Shown: positions 9,285 through 17,383 of the stretch, piece after piece
Position numbering within the stretch: the stretch's first letter is position 1
Layout of the letters: every line of letters starts with the position of its first letter
Assembly (NCBI RefSeq): GCF_000190755.2
Contig: NZ_JH109152.1
Location: forward strand, 2,020,485-2,084,484
Length of the DNA stretch: 64,000 nucleotides
Direction of reading: 5' to 3'
DNA from: Methylobacter tundripaludum SV96
GTDB taxonomy: Bacteria > Pseudomonadota > Gammaproteobacteria > Methylococcales > Methylomonadaceae
The notes under the pieces: generated by a model
The model's input: the letters and a program-made list of their open reading frames with translations, nothing else
Databases searched by the model: none
Told to the model about the DNA's origin: nothing
Program-made: the position numbers and the translations under genes

Positions 9285-9553
9285 TGAGACTGGTTAAATG
9301 CGTAAAATTGGGAATAGAAACCGAAGGCTTGGATGCACCGCCTTTTCCGGGTCCCAAAGGTCAGGAAATATTTGAAAAGGTATCCAAACAAGCCTGGAAG
9401 GAATGGTTAGCCAAGCAAACCATGCTGATTAATGAGGGAAAATTGGCCAGCTTTGACCCGAAAGCCCGAGCATTTTTAGCCGAGGAAAGAACCAAGTTTC
9501 TGTTTGAAGGTAACAACGAAATGCCGGAAGGCTATGTGCCGCCAAAGGCTTAA
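9281..9553 (+). CDS. yggX: Probable Fe(2+)-trafficking protein YggX
   Basis: This 90-residue protein is linked to protection of iron-sulfur clusters from oxidation. It matches YggX in length and motifs: an N-terminal conserved Cys (LVKCVKL), FPGPKGQEI, then [18 protein letters not shown] and FLFEGN, ending EGYVPP. Its start overlaps the mutY stop, so the two are translationally coupled; this pairing with the iron-sulfur enzyme MutY is conserved in many gammaproteobacteria. Two adjacent ATGs (9281 and 9284) are possible starts. A hairpin at 9574-9603 closes the unit. Confidence 0.95.
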   Translation: MMRLVKCVKLGIETEGLDAPPFPGPKGQEIFEKVSKQAWKEWLAKQTMLINEGKLASFDPKARAFLAEERTKFLFEGNNEMPEGYVPPKA

Positions 9554-9573
9554 TCATTAGCCTTTAACGACCC

Positions 9574-9603
9574 AAAGCGCAACACCAAATGATGTTGCGC
9601 TTT
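9574..9603. terminator. Bidirectional hairpin terminator between yggX and rho
   Basis: AAAGCGCAACA (9574-9584) pairs perfectly with TGTTGCGCTTT (9593-9603) around an 8-nt loop. It lies between two convergent genes and can serve both, although the T-tract is short on either strand. Confidence 0.7.
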
Positions 9604-9623
9604 GTGTATCTGTCTTGTAAAAC

Positions 9624-10880
9624 CTACCGCTTCATCGAATCGAAAAATTCTGCGTTGGTTTTAAAGTCTTTAAGCTTACCGATCAGAAATTCTGAAGCTG
9701 CGGTTTCATCCATGGGCTGAAGAATCTTGCGTAAGATCCAGGTTTTTTGCAAGGTATCGGGATCAACCAAATACTCTTCCCGACGTGTGCCGGAACGGTT
9801 GATGTTAATCGCCGGATAAATTCTTTTCTCGGCAATTTTGCGATCCAGATGCAGCTCCATGTTGCCGGTACCTTTGAATTCCTCGTAGATGACCTCGTCC
9901 ATTCTTGATCCGGTATCAACCAGCGCAGTGGCTATAATAGTCAAACTGCCGCCCTCTTCTATATTCCGCGCCGCACCGAAAAAGCGTTTCGGTTTTTCCA
10001 GCGCATTCGCATCGACACCACCGGTTAAGATCTTGCCTGACGAAGGTACGACAGTGTTATAAGCTCGGGCCAGACGTGTAATCGAGTCTAACAAAATGAC
10101 CACGTCGTGTTTATGCTCGACTAATCGACGCGCTTTTTCGATGACCATTTCTGCAACTTGTACGTGCCGGGTTGCCGGTTCGTCGAAGGTGCTGGAAATA
10201 ACTTCACCGCGAACGCAACGCTCCATTTCCGTGACTTCTTCGGGACGCTCATCTATCAGTAAAACAATGAGATAACACTCGGGATTTTGCTCCGCAATCG
10301 CCTGCGCCAAGCTTTGCAGAATCATGGTTTTACCGGCTTTAGGCGGCGATACGATCAAACCGCGCTGGCCTTTTCCGATAGGGGCTATCAAATCTATCAT
10401 TCGGCCGGTTAAATCTTCGCTGGTGCCATTGCCCTGTTCAAGGACAAATCGTTGTTTAGCGAATAAGGGGGTCAGGTTTGAGAAGGTGATTTTGTTTTTG
10501 GTATTTTCGGGGGGTTCAAAATTGATCTGGTCAACCTTGAGCATTGCGAAATAGCGTTCGTTATCTTTGGGGGGTCTAATCTTTCCGCTAATCGTATCGC
10601 CGGTCTTTAAAGAAAATCGTCTGATTTGACTGGGTGAAACATAAATGTCGTCAGGACCCGCTAGATAAGAACAACCCGGTGTCCGTAAAAAACCAAAACC
10701 ATCCTGTAAAATTTCCAGAACGCCGTCGCCTGATATATCGTCGCCAGCCTTTGCCTGTTTTTTCAAGATGGCAAAAATCAAATCCTGCTTTCGTGATCTG
10801 GCTACATTTTCAAGCCCGAGAGACTCGGCGATTTCAATAACTTCACTTATTTGTTTTAGTTTTAACTCAGTTAGATTCAT
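9624..10880 (-). CDS. rho: Transcription termination factor Rho
   Basis: Rho is a hexameric RNA helicase that ends transcription at rut sites. This 418-residue protein (E. coli 419) has the N-terminal helical domain ([22 protein letters not shown]) and the RNA-binding cold-shock domain around [15 protein letters not shown]. The ATPase core shows Walker A ([11 protein letters not shown]), Walker B ([16 protein letters not shown]), the Q-loop/R-loop segment [29 protein letters not shown], and the C-terminal [17 protein letters not shown]. All expected motifs are intact. A 308-bp leader separates it from trxA upstream. rhlB, trxA and rho keep the E. coli gene neighbourhood. Confidence 0.98.
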   Translation of the reverse strand: MNLTELKLKQISEVIEIAESLGLENVARSRKQDLIFAILKKQAKAGDDISGDGVLEILQDGFGFLRTPGCSYLAGPDDIYVSPSQIRRFSLKTGDTISGKIRPPKDNERYFAMLKVDQINFEPPENTKNKITFSNLTPLFAKQRFVLEQGNGTSEDLTGRMIDLIAPIGKGQRGLIVSPPKAGKTMILQSLAQAIAEQNPECYLIVLLIDERPEEVTEMERCVRGEVISSTFDEPATRHVQVAEMVIEKARRLVEHKHDVVILLDSITRLARAYNTVVPSSGKILTGGVDANALEKPKRFFGAARNIEEGGSLTIIATALVDTGSRMDEVIYEEFKGTGNMELHLDRKIAEKRIYPAININRSGTRREEYLVDPDTLQKTWILRKILQPMDETAASEFLIGKLKDFKTNAEFFDSMKR

Positions 10881-11188
10881 ATAAAAGATAACTCAAGGAA
10901 AAGTACATACGGTGTTAAACCGCAACTACTAGGACAGGAATAATTCAGGGGTGTAGTTTATCGGACGATATGATTGGGTGCGCATGATTATCGCACCGCA
11001 TAAGTGTAACTCAAGTACTCAGCCCCGTCCAACCTTTTGTGACAGGCCTGAGCCGGATCTGAGCTTGATCTAAGTAATTGGGGCAGTGATTGCTCCGGGC
11101 AATCATTCTGCATTCGCTCCATAACCCACAGGGAAGTGGGGAATGCAGATATTGCAGGAGCAAATATCTGCCCATGGAGGTCATGAGT
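10881..11188 (-). other. rho leader / trxA-rho intergenic region with two inverted repeats
   Basis: This stretch of 308 bp lies between trxA and rho on the same strand. Just after the trxA stop it holds two abutting inverted repeats: CTGCATTC (11108-11115) with GAATGCAG (11141-11148), and GCAGATATT (11145-11153) with AATATCTGC (11163-11171). They share bases, so they would form mutually exclusive hairpins. Neither is followed by a T-tract on the minus strand. Known rho leaders are autoregulated, so this could be a regulatory leader; no gene is seen in it. Confidence 0.45.
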
Positions 11189-11515
11189 TTAAATATTGCT
11201 ATCGAGAAAAGCGGCAAGCTGCGATTTCGACAATGCGCCTACTTTAGTCGCTTCCACTTCGCCATCCTTAAACAGCATCAATGTTGGAATGCCGCGCACA
11301 CCGTAGTGTTGAGGAGTTTCAGGATTTTCGTCGATGTTTAATTTTACAACGGTCAGCTTGCCTGCATATTCTTTGGCAATATCATCCAGAATCGGTGCAA
11401 TCATTTTGCACGGTCCGCACCATTCAGCCCAATAGTCAACCAGTACGGGACCCGCAGCTTTAATAACAGTTTCGTTAAACTCACTATCGCCTACATGAAG
11501 GACTGAATCGCTCAC
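11189..11515 (-). CDS. trxA: Thioredoxin 1
   Basis: This is a general cytoplasmic disulfide reductase of 108 residues with the WCGPCK active site (Cys33 and Cys36), the conserved buried Asp27, and the cis-proline segment GIPTLMLF. The start is taken as GTG at 11513-11515, giving (V/M)SDSVLHV, because GGAG lies upstream at the right distance and this matches the E. coli N-terminus; an ATG 57 nt further upstream would add unrelated residues. It is divergent from rhlB, with rho downstream, as in E. coli. Confidence 0.96.
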   Translation of the reverse strand: MSDSVLHVGDSEFNETVIKAAGPVLVDYWAEWCGPCKMIAPILDDIAKEYAGKLTVVKLNIDENPETPQHYGVRGIPTLMLFKDGEVEATKVGALSKSQLAAFLDSNI

Positions 11516-11613
11516 ACTATTTCTCCAAAAATTTAAAACCAAAACTATAGGAGGGATAAAGCTGGTAGTCAATCAATTTCAGCTGTTTTGATTTTTACGT
11601 TATGCTATAGCCT

Positions 11614-12969
11614 ATGAACAATACACATTTAACAGAAATTCGCTTCAGCAATCTTGAACTGTCTGACTCTATCTTACGCAGCTTAAAAGATGCCGGCTTT
11701 AATCACTGCACCCCGATCCAAAGACAAGCTCTACCTTTATCGTTACGGGGCAAGGATATTGCGGGACAGGCTCAAACCGGGACCGGCAAGACCGCCACTT
11801 TTTTGCTGGCCACTTTTCAGCATTTGATTAATGATGCCGAGGACGATGCAGAAGCACAAACCAACGCTGACATAGAGACAGAAAAAACCGCGCCAAACGT
11901 CGTTGCCAAAAGCAAGCAAATCAAATATCCTAGGGCCATTATTCTTGCGCCAACCCGCGAGCTGGCCATTCAGATCCACAAGGATGCATTGCAACTGGGC
12001 AAGCATCTTAATCTTAAATTGGCGCTTATTTACGGCGGCACCGACTACCAAAAGCAACTAGACAGCCTAAAGTCCAATGTCGATATTATCATCGGCACAC
12101 CCGGTCGCATCATCGACTTTTACCGGCAAAATGCGTTCACCCTGGATAACGTGAAAGTCACGGTGATGGACGAAGCCGACCGCATGTTCGATTTGGGTTT
12201 TATTAAGGACATCCGCTTTTTATTACGGCGCATGCCGCCGCCGGAACAGCGCCTGAATATGTTGTTCTCGGCAACCTTGTCCTACAAAGTGACCGAGCTG
12301 GCTTATGAGCACATGAACAACCCGGTTTTGATTCGCATCGAAACCGAAGAAGTCACCTCCAAAGCCATCCAGCAAAGCGCATTTTGTCCCTCGAACGAGC
12401 AAAAGATTCCGTTGTTGGTCGGCATATTGAATCAGCACCAACCGCAACGCAGCATTATTTTTGTTAACACCAAACGCTGTGCCGAACGACTGGACGACAC
12501 CCTCAACGCTAACGGCTACAAAACTGCCGCGCTCAGCGGTGATGTGCCGCAAGACAAACGCCAGCGCTTGTTGAGCGATTTTCAGGAAAACAAAATCACC
12601 TTATTGATTGCGACCGATGTTGCGGCCCGCGGCCTGCATATTGCCGATGTTTCGCATGTCATTAATTACGATCTGCCGCAGGATGTGGAGGATTATGTAC
12701 ACCGGATCGGCCGCACTGCGCGCTTTGGCGCCAGCGGTGTCGCGATCAGTTTTATCTGTGAGGAATATGCGTATTCAATGCCCGATATCGAAGAGTACAT
12801 TGAGCAGAAAATTCCGGTCCTACCGATTACGGATGATCTTTTAGCTGAAGTTGTAAAGCCGGAAAGAAGACCTGAAAAAATCAAAACCGAGTATCAGGGA
12901 AAACGTCCGAATCAAGACAAAAGCTGGAAACCTAAAGCCCAGCCATCAACTCCCGAAAATCCTCAATAG
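11614..12969 (+). CDS. rhlB: ATP-dependent RNA helicase RhlB
   Basis: This DEAD-box helicase of the RNA degradosome family has 451 residues. Motifs in order are the Q motif (CTPIQRQ, about 32-38), AQTGTGKT (about 53-60), PTRELA, TPGR, DEAD (186-189), SAT in LFSATLSYKVTELAYE, the ARGLHIADVSHVINYD motif and HRIGRTAR. The N-terminus (NNTHLTEIRFSNLEL) and the DRMFDLGFIKDIRFLLRRMPP block are specifically RhlB-like, and the gene is divergent from trxA as in E. coli. Compared with E. coli it carries an acidic insertion of about 25 residues after motif I (DAEDDAEAQTNADIETEK) and a shorter basic tail. Its 3' end overlaps the convergent yrfG by 38 bp. Confidence 0.95.
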   Translation: MNNTHLTEIRFSNLELSDSILRSLKDAGFNHCTPIQRQALPLSLRGKDIAGQAQTGTGKTATFLLATFQHLINDAEDDAEAQTNADIETEKTAPNVVAKSKQIKYPRAIILAPTRELAIQIHKDALQLGKHLNLKLALIYGGTDYQKQLDSLKSNVDIIIGTPGRIIDFYRQNAFTLDNVKVTVMDEADRMFDLGFIKDIRFLLRRMPPPEQRLNMLFSATLSYKVTELAYEHMNNPVLIRIETEEVTSKAIQQSAFCPSNEQKIPLLVGILNQHQPQRSIIFVNTKRCAERLDDTLNANGYKTAALSGDVPQDKRQRLLSDFQENKITLLIATDVAARGLHIADVSHVINYDLPQDVEDYVHRIGRTARFGASGVAISFICEEYAYSMPDIEEYIEQKIPVLPITDDLLAEVVKPERRPEKIKTEYQGKRPNQDKSWKPKAQPSTPENPQ

Positions 12970-13588
12970 CGGGATAAGCGGTTATTTCTTTTTTAGGCAG
13001 TTGGGTATCGGGCCTGCTCACCGAAATCAAATGCGTTATACCGAACTGCCTGGCTGAATTGAGTACCGCCAGACTGTCATCGATCAACAGCGTGGTTTGC
13101 TTTTCAAACGGCACGCGCTGTTGCAGCAACCGCCAAAAATCGGCGTGTTCCTTGGGAATCCCCAAATCATGGGAGCTGATAATGTCGTCGAAAAACGCCT
13201 GCAAGCAGGTTTTTTCCATCTTAAGGCCCAGGCTGCCCCGATGGGCATTGGTGACTAAATACACCTTTTTGGGCGATTGATGCGCTTTTTCCAGAAACTC
13301 CGTGACATGCGGCAATACCGCGATTAACCCGGAAATTTCCGCTTTCAATCCGACAATATCCAGCTCTAAAACATCACTCCAGTAATCCAGGCAATACCAT
13401 TCCAACTTGCCTTCCATGCTTTTAAAGCGCGGCTGCAACTGCAACTTTGCAGCATCAATCGACAAGCCCTGTCTTTCGGCAAATTTAAGCGGAACGAACT
13501 CCTTCCAGAAATGATTATCGAAATTCAAATCCAGCAGCGTTCCATCCATATCCAGCAAAACGGTATCAATTTTTTTCCAATCAATCAT
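12932..13588 (-). CDS. yrfG: HAD-family GMP/IMP nucleotidase YrfG
   Basis: This 218-residue HAD phosphatase has motif I DMDGTLLD (Asp13 and Asp15), a helical cap typical of the family (LPLKFAERQGLS and QLQPRFKSMEGKLEWYCLDYWS), motif II in VYLVTNA, and the motif III/IV region around TTLLIDDSLAVLNSARQFG. E. coli YrfG dephosphorylates purine mononucleotides. It is divergent from nudE 44 bp away, the same pairing as in E. coli, and its tail overlaps the rhlB tail in convergent orientation. Confidence 0.9.
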   Translation of the reverse strand: MIDWKKIDTVLLDMDGTLLDLNFDNHFWKEFVPLKFAERQGLSIDAAKLQLQPRFKSMEGKLEWYCLDYWSDVLELDIVGLKAEISGLIAVLPHVTEFLEKAHQSPKKVYLVTNAHRGSLGLKMEKTCLQAFFDDIISSHDLGIPKEHADFWRLLQQRVPFEKQTTLLIDDSLAVLNSARQFGITHLISVSRPDTQLPKKEITAYPAIEDFRELMAGL

Positions 13589-13632
13589 CAGAGTGCGTTA
13601 TATTTGTAAAAAATACTTAATAAAATAGCACA

Positions 13633-14181
13633 ATGGCTGAAAAACCAACCATCCGTAACAAAACAACTATCGCTACCAGCCGATTATTCCGCATTGAATC
13701 GCTGGATATTGAGTTTAGCAATGGCCAGCTGCGCAACTACGAACGCTTGGCTCGAAGCGGTTCGGGCGGGGCGGTGCTGATTGTGCCGATGCTGGATGCC
13801 GAGACGGTATTGTTGATCAGGGAATATTCAGCCGGCGTGCATCGTTATGAACTGGGTTTGCCCAAAGGCAAGACCGACGCCGGTGAGTCCTTCCTGGAAG
13901 CCGCAAACCGTGAGCTTAAAGAAGAAGTCGGCTTTGGCGCCAGAAGCCTGTATCACTTAAGCTCCTTTTCCATCGCACCTTCCTATCTGGAACACATGAC
14001 CGAGATTGTCATTGCCCAGGATTTGTATGCCGAAAAACTGGAAGGCGACGAGCCGGAAGAGCTGGAAGTCATTCCGTGGAAATTAAGCAATATCAATGAA
14101 TTGTTGGCTACTGGAGAATGTACCGAAGCCCGTTCAATTGCCGCGCTGTTTATGGCAGTGGAATACTTTAAAGCGCTGTAG
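13633..14181 (+). CDS. nudE: ADP compounds hydrolase NudE (Nudix)
   Basis: This 182-residue Nudix hydrolase cleaves ADP-ribose, NADH and diadenosine polyphosphates in characterised relatives. The Nudix box is complete from Gly79 (GKTDAGES) through Glu85, R93-E94, E97-E98 and Gly100. The segment GGAVLIVPMLDAETVLLIREYSAGVHRYELGLPKG is typical of NudE, as is the neighbour yrfG. The gene ends just before a half REP element (14178-14193) that overlaps its last codons. Confidence 0.92.
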   Translation: MAEKPTIRNKTTIATSRLFRIESLDIEFSNGQLRNYERLARSGSGGAVLIVPMLDAETVLLIREYSAGVHRYELGLPKGKTDAGESFLEAANRELKEEVGFGARSLYHLSSFSIAPSYLEHMTEIVIAQDLYAEKLEGDEPEELEVIPWKLSNINELLATGECTEARSIAALFMAVEYFKAL

Positions 14182-14193
14182 GCCGGAAACGCC
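14178..14193. repeat. Half copy of the 1855-1974 repeat family
   Basis: GTAGGCCGGAAACGCC combines the outer arm start and inner arm of the nested repeat at 1855-1974. It overlaps the nudE stop codon, a second case in this window where this repeat family sits exactly at a gene end. Confidence 0.6.
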
Positions 14194-14220
14194 AATTTGA
14201 GTTTAAGAGTTTTATAGAAA

Positions 14221-14688
14221 ATGACGATTAAAATTACTGAGCGAAAAGCAGATGGAACTCCCTTTATAGAATGCTTCAATTGTTTTGAAAGAGAAAGCCC
14301 AAAAAAAGTTGGAACATGCTGGGAATGGAGTAGATTTGATGTCCAAACATCGAATCATCAAAAAAAATGGGGTGATTTAAAGATCATTTGCCTTAACTGT
14401 GGTCATTCACATCCAAGGTACAGCTTAGGGTTCGCAAAATATAAGCATTTGGACACTATTCATCTATGCTTGGTATCAGATGGTGATCACTTTTCTTCTA
14501 GATGTGGAGTGTTCTCTGGTTCTGTTACGATTCCGCGTCAAAATATTGAAGAGGTTAGAACAATTCCTAATTTCAAAAAAATGTGCAAAAAATGCGCTAG
14601 AGAGGAAGGCGTATCTTTATATCGTTATAACAATTGGTATTCTGAAAAAGACAAAGAACTTGAATTAGAATTCTATAGACACCTATGA
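14221..14688 (+). CDS. Orphan protein with paired CxxC zinc-ribbon motifs
   Basis: This 155-residue protein has six cysteines in three CxxC pairs (CFNC near residue 18, CLNC followed by GHSH near residue 60, and CKKC near residue 121), which suggests one or two zinc ribbons. I do not recognise the family. The base composition is clearly more AT-rich than the flanking genes, and codon use looks foreign, so it may be a transferred gene. It has no partner: nudE upstream and batD downstream (convergent) are unrelated. The ATG at 14221 has no clear ribosome binding site. Confidence 0.6.
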   Translation: MTIKITERKADGTPFIECFNCFERESPKKVGTCWEWSRFDVQTSNHQKKWGDLKIICLNCGHSHPRYSLGFAKYKHLDTIHLCLVSDGDHFSSRCGVFSGSVTIPRQNIEEVRTIPNFKKMCKKCAREEGVSLYRYNNWYSEKDKELELEFYRHL

Positions 14689-14708
14689 AGAAAGGGCTAG
14701 CAATCTCA

Positions 14709-16397
14709 TTACAATCGATAAAGCGGTTCCAATTTATCATCGTCCGTAACCGCTATTTTCTCCCTGGCTTTATTTTCCACAAACGCCTGGAACAGCTTTT
14801 TGCCCTGCCACTGATCGGGTTCCCTACTATACAAAATCCGGTTCAAATACAGAACTTCATCCCTTAACCTTGCGTCGCTTAGCTCGGCGATAGCGCCCAG
14901 ACTCGCCGCACCATACTTTTGCCGCCCCCATGCCAGCAAGGCATCTTTGGCGGCCACGGCATTATTATCGGCGCAGGCTTTTTTCAGGCTTTTTACGCTG
15001 TCTTCCAAGCGTATTTCCCGCTCACTTTTTTCCGCAACCGGTCTTTTAGCCGAACGCTTAATCAGGAAATAGGCCAGTGTCGCCAACCAACCTGAGGCCA
15101 GAAACACCGAAACCCACAACCAGATATTTTGTTGTTGCGGCGGGATGCTAATCGGCGTCGATTGTTCAGATTTTTGCGGTTGTTGCACCTCCGCCGGAGC
15201 CACCGGTGTAACAGGAGCTTGTTGGGTTCCCGCCGCATCGAGCGCCGTGATGGCGGTTTCCGGAATTTTGGCGATTTCCATTTTTTGGCTTTGGCTGTTA
15301 AACCAGGGAATTTCTATCGCCGGCAGTTTATAGAAGCCCGCTTTTGAGGGAATGATGGCTATTTTTTCTTCCCTGAAAGCAATCAAGCCTTCCGGTTTTT
15401 TCTGTTCCTGCAACACCGGCTGATCAGGGTAGGTTTTCAACCGATCATCAATTTTGCCGATATTTATCTCGGGCAACTGGCCGACTGTTGTGCCTTTTGC
15501 CAGCAGCGTCAAGGTCCGGGTCAAAGGCTCGCCGACTTTCATTTGCTGGTTATCGCCCGACCATTCTTCCTTTAAAACCAGTTGTTCCGCAGAAAGCCAG
15601 TGCTTCCCGGTAAACGTTGCCGGAGCCGGTTTTACATCCAGCGTCACCGATTTGGATGAAATCTTTTTGGTTTTGGTCATCTGCGAATTAAAAAAGCCAT
15701 TAAAATTCGGACGCGTATTAGCCACGATCTCTGCCGTTAACATCAGGGGTTTGATGGTTAAAGAACCGCTTTTTTGCGGAAAAATTGAATATTTACGCTC
15801 GGTAACCAGATAATTCACGCCGTTGATCTGGGTATTATAATTACTGTCATCGCCCAGTTTTTCAATCACTGCATCACTCAGTTCCGGTTCATTCAAGCTG
15901 GCCTGGGCGATCTCGACTCTTCTATATAAGCGCACGGTATAGAGAACCTGGGATTGCACATAAGGGCTCTGCGGCGTCGCCTCAACCTCCAGAAACAAAT
16001 CATCATCGGTATCCACGGCTTTATTGGCCGTCGCCTGCGTAACCAGAATGCTCGCCGGCTGACTGACATCATCGCCAAACTTCACCGCAGGAACAACCAG
16101 GCTGCCGGGATGCTTGGCCATGACGTTAACCGTCCACTGTATGGTCTTGCTGGACTGTCCGTTAATCCAGGACGAATTGCTGCTCTGGCTTTGGCCGAGT
16201 ATCTCGAAATCCTGTTCCAGCGGGCCAAAATCCGGGTCGTTATCCGGCGTGTCGTTGGCGGTAAAAATGATCTGGAAAGATTCATCCAGGCTGACCGGGT
16301 TGCGGTCGAACGACACGCCGATTTGTGCGGCGAATACATTGCCGGGCACCAAATTCAACAGCAACAGAAGAAAAAATAACTTTTTTATAATATTCAT
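14709..16397 (-). CDS. batD: BatD-like protein
   Basis: This is an exported membrane protein of about 562 residues. It has a signal peptide (MNIIKKLFFLLLLLNLVPGN, cleaved near VFA-AQ), repeated beta-rich domains (DRNPVSLDESFQIIFTAND, YVQSQVLYTVRLYRRVEIAQ and GEPLTRTLTLLAKGTT are BatD-like), a proline-rich linker, one transmembrane segment (WLWVSVFLASGWLATLAYFLI) and a cytoplasmic tail. Bat proteins, with the MoxR ATPase, are linked to stress or oxygen tolerance and protein complex maturation. The start at 16397 is chosen because the signal peptide begins there; the frame opens at 16421. It is the last gene of the moxR-bat operon, separated from batBC by a kinase. Confidence 0.85.
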   Translation of the reverse strand: MNIIKKLFFLLLLLNLVPGNVFAAQIGVSFDRNPVSLDESFQIIFTANDTPDNDPDFGPLEQDFEILGQSQSSNSSWINGQSSKTIQWTVNVMAKHPGSLVVPAVKFGDDVSQPASILVTQATANKAVDTDDDLFLEVEATPQSPYVQSQVLYTVRLYRRVEIAQASLNEPELSDAVIEKLGDDSNYNTQINGVNYLVTERKYSIFPQKSGSLTIKPLMLTAEIVANTRPNFNGFFNSQMTKTKKISSKSVTLDVKPAPATFTGKHWLSAEQLVLKEEWSGDNQQMKVGEPLTRTLTLLAKGTTVGQLPEINIGKIDDRLKTYPDQPVLQEQKKPEGLIAFREEKIAIIPSKAGFYKLPAIEIPWFNSQSQKMEIAKIPETAITALDAAGTQQAPVTPVAPAEVQQPQKSEQSTPISIPPQQQNIWLWVSVFLASGWLATLAYFLIKRSAKRPVAEKSEREIRLEDSVKSLKKACADNNAVAAKDALLAWGRQKYGAASLGAIAELSDARLRDEVLYLNRILYSREPDQWQGKKLFQAFVENKAREKIAVTDDDKLEPLYRL

Positions 16398-16413
16398 AGC
16401 TTCATCATTTAGA

Positions 16414-17301
16414 TTAATCAAGATTCCAGGCGTCTATAAACGGCCGGTAAAAACACAAATCCTGAACTGTTGCGCCTCTTTTAGTTACTAAAGCGGACGC
16501 GAACGACTGCGCTCGCTCCATAGTCAGTTGCAGTGGCCAGCCATGCTGCATGCCCAGCAGCAGAACCGCCGCAAACGCATCACCGGCACCCACGGTATCG
16601 GCTATCGCTAAATCATCCACCGGCACAACTTCAATAAATTCCCCGGCGTGATTGATTGCCATTGCACCTCGACTGCCGCAAGTGACCACCAGAACCTCCA
16701 ACCCATGTTGCGCCAGAAATAAACGCATTGTATCTCGCCGCGTGTTTTGTAATGGCGATAGATGCATTAACTCATCATCATTCAGCTTGACCCATTGTGC
16801 CTTATCGAGCCATTGATAGACCGTCTCTTTATGCCACCAAGGCGCTCTCAAATTGACATCGATAAAAACCTTGCCTTGGTGACGCGCGGTTAAATTCCGC
16901 AATGCCTGTTCCGATGTACGGTTACGCAAGGCCAAAGTGCCGTGATAAATAACGCTATACCGCCGGTCGACATCCCGCTGCTGCGCGGCAATAAAATCGT
17001 AAGCCTGATCGGCTAAAATATCATAGCCGGGCTCGCCGTTGTTGATAGTGACCTGCACCGTTCCGGTAGGATAATCGGGATCGGTTTGCAGGTTTTCAAC
17101 AGCCATGCCCCAATCCAGCATGGCCTGCCTGATTTTATCGCTTAAGGCATCATTGCCTACCCGGCTGATAAAACACGGGTGTTGATTAAAAGCCTGAAGA
17201 TGCCAAGCCACATTAAAAGGCGCGCCACCTAATATTTGCTGGCCGTCCGGGAATTGATCGAACAGCGCTTCACCGAAAACGGCGATTTGATTATTGATCA
17301 T
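16414..17301 (-). CDS. PfkB-family carbohydrate kinase (fructokinase-like)
   Basis: This is a 295-residue sugar kinase of the ribokinase/PfkB family. It has the N-terminal substrate-binding segment (FGEALFDQFPDG, then LGGAPFNVAWHL) and the C-terminal signature DTVGAGDAFAAVLL with the catalytic Asp and the GAGD anion hole. The GGAPFNVA motif resembles bacterial fructokinases. In methanotrophs such kinases sit in the sucrose pathway, but here no sucrose gene is adjacent: it lies between batBC and batD on the same strand. Substrate is therefore uncertain. Its 3' end reaches the batD start region. Confidence 0.85.
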   Translation of the reverse strand: MINNQIAVFGEALFDQFPDGQQILGGAPFNVAWHLQAFNQHPCFISRVGNDALSDKIRQAMLDWGMAVENLQTDPDYPTGTVQVTINNGEPGYDILADQAYDFIAAQQRDVDRRYSVIYHGTLALRNRTSEQALRNLTARHQGKVFIDVNLRAPWWHKETVYQWLDKAQWVKLNDDELMHLSPLQNTRRDTMRLFLAQHGLEVLVVTCGSRGAMAINHAGEFIEVVPVDDLAIADTVGAGDAFAAVLLLGMQHGWPLQLTMERAQSFASALVTKRGATVQDLCFYRPFIDAWNLD

Positions 17302-17343
17302 GTTTGTTTATCTTGTGACATGTTTACCGACTTAAGCTCCTAT

Positions 17344-17371
17344 TGTGGGCGCGAATTCATTCGCGCCCACA
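17344..17371. repeat. Perfect hairpin between batBC and pfkB-like gene
   Basis: TGTGGGCGCGAAT (17344-17356) and ATTCGCGCCCACA (17359-17371) form a perfect 13-bp stem with a 2-nt loop. No T-tract follows on the minus strand. It may be a REP element or an RNA-stabilising hairpin that separates expression of the upstream Bat genes from the kinase and batD. Confidence 0.65.
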
Positions 17372-17383
17372 TGCCGATTTGGC

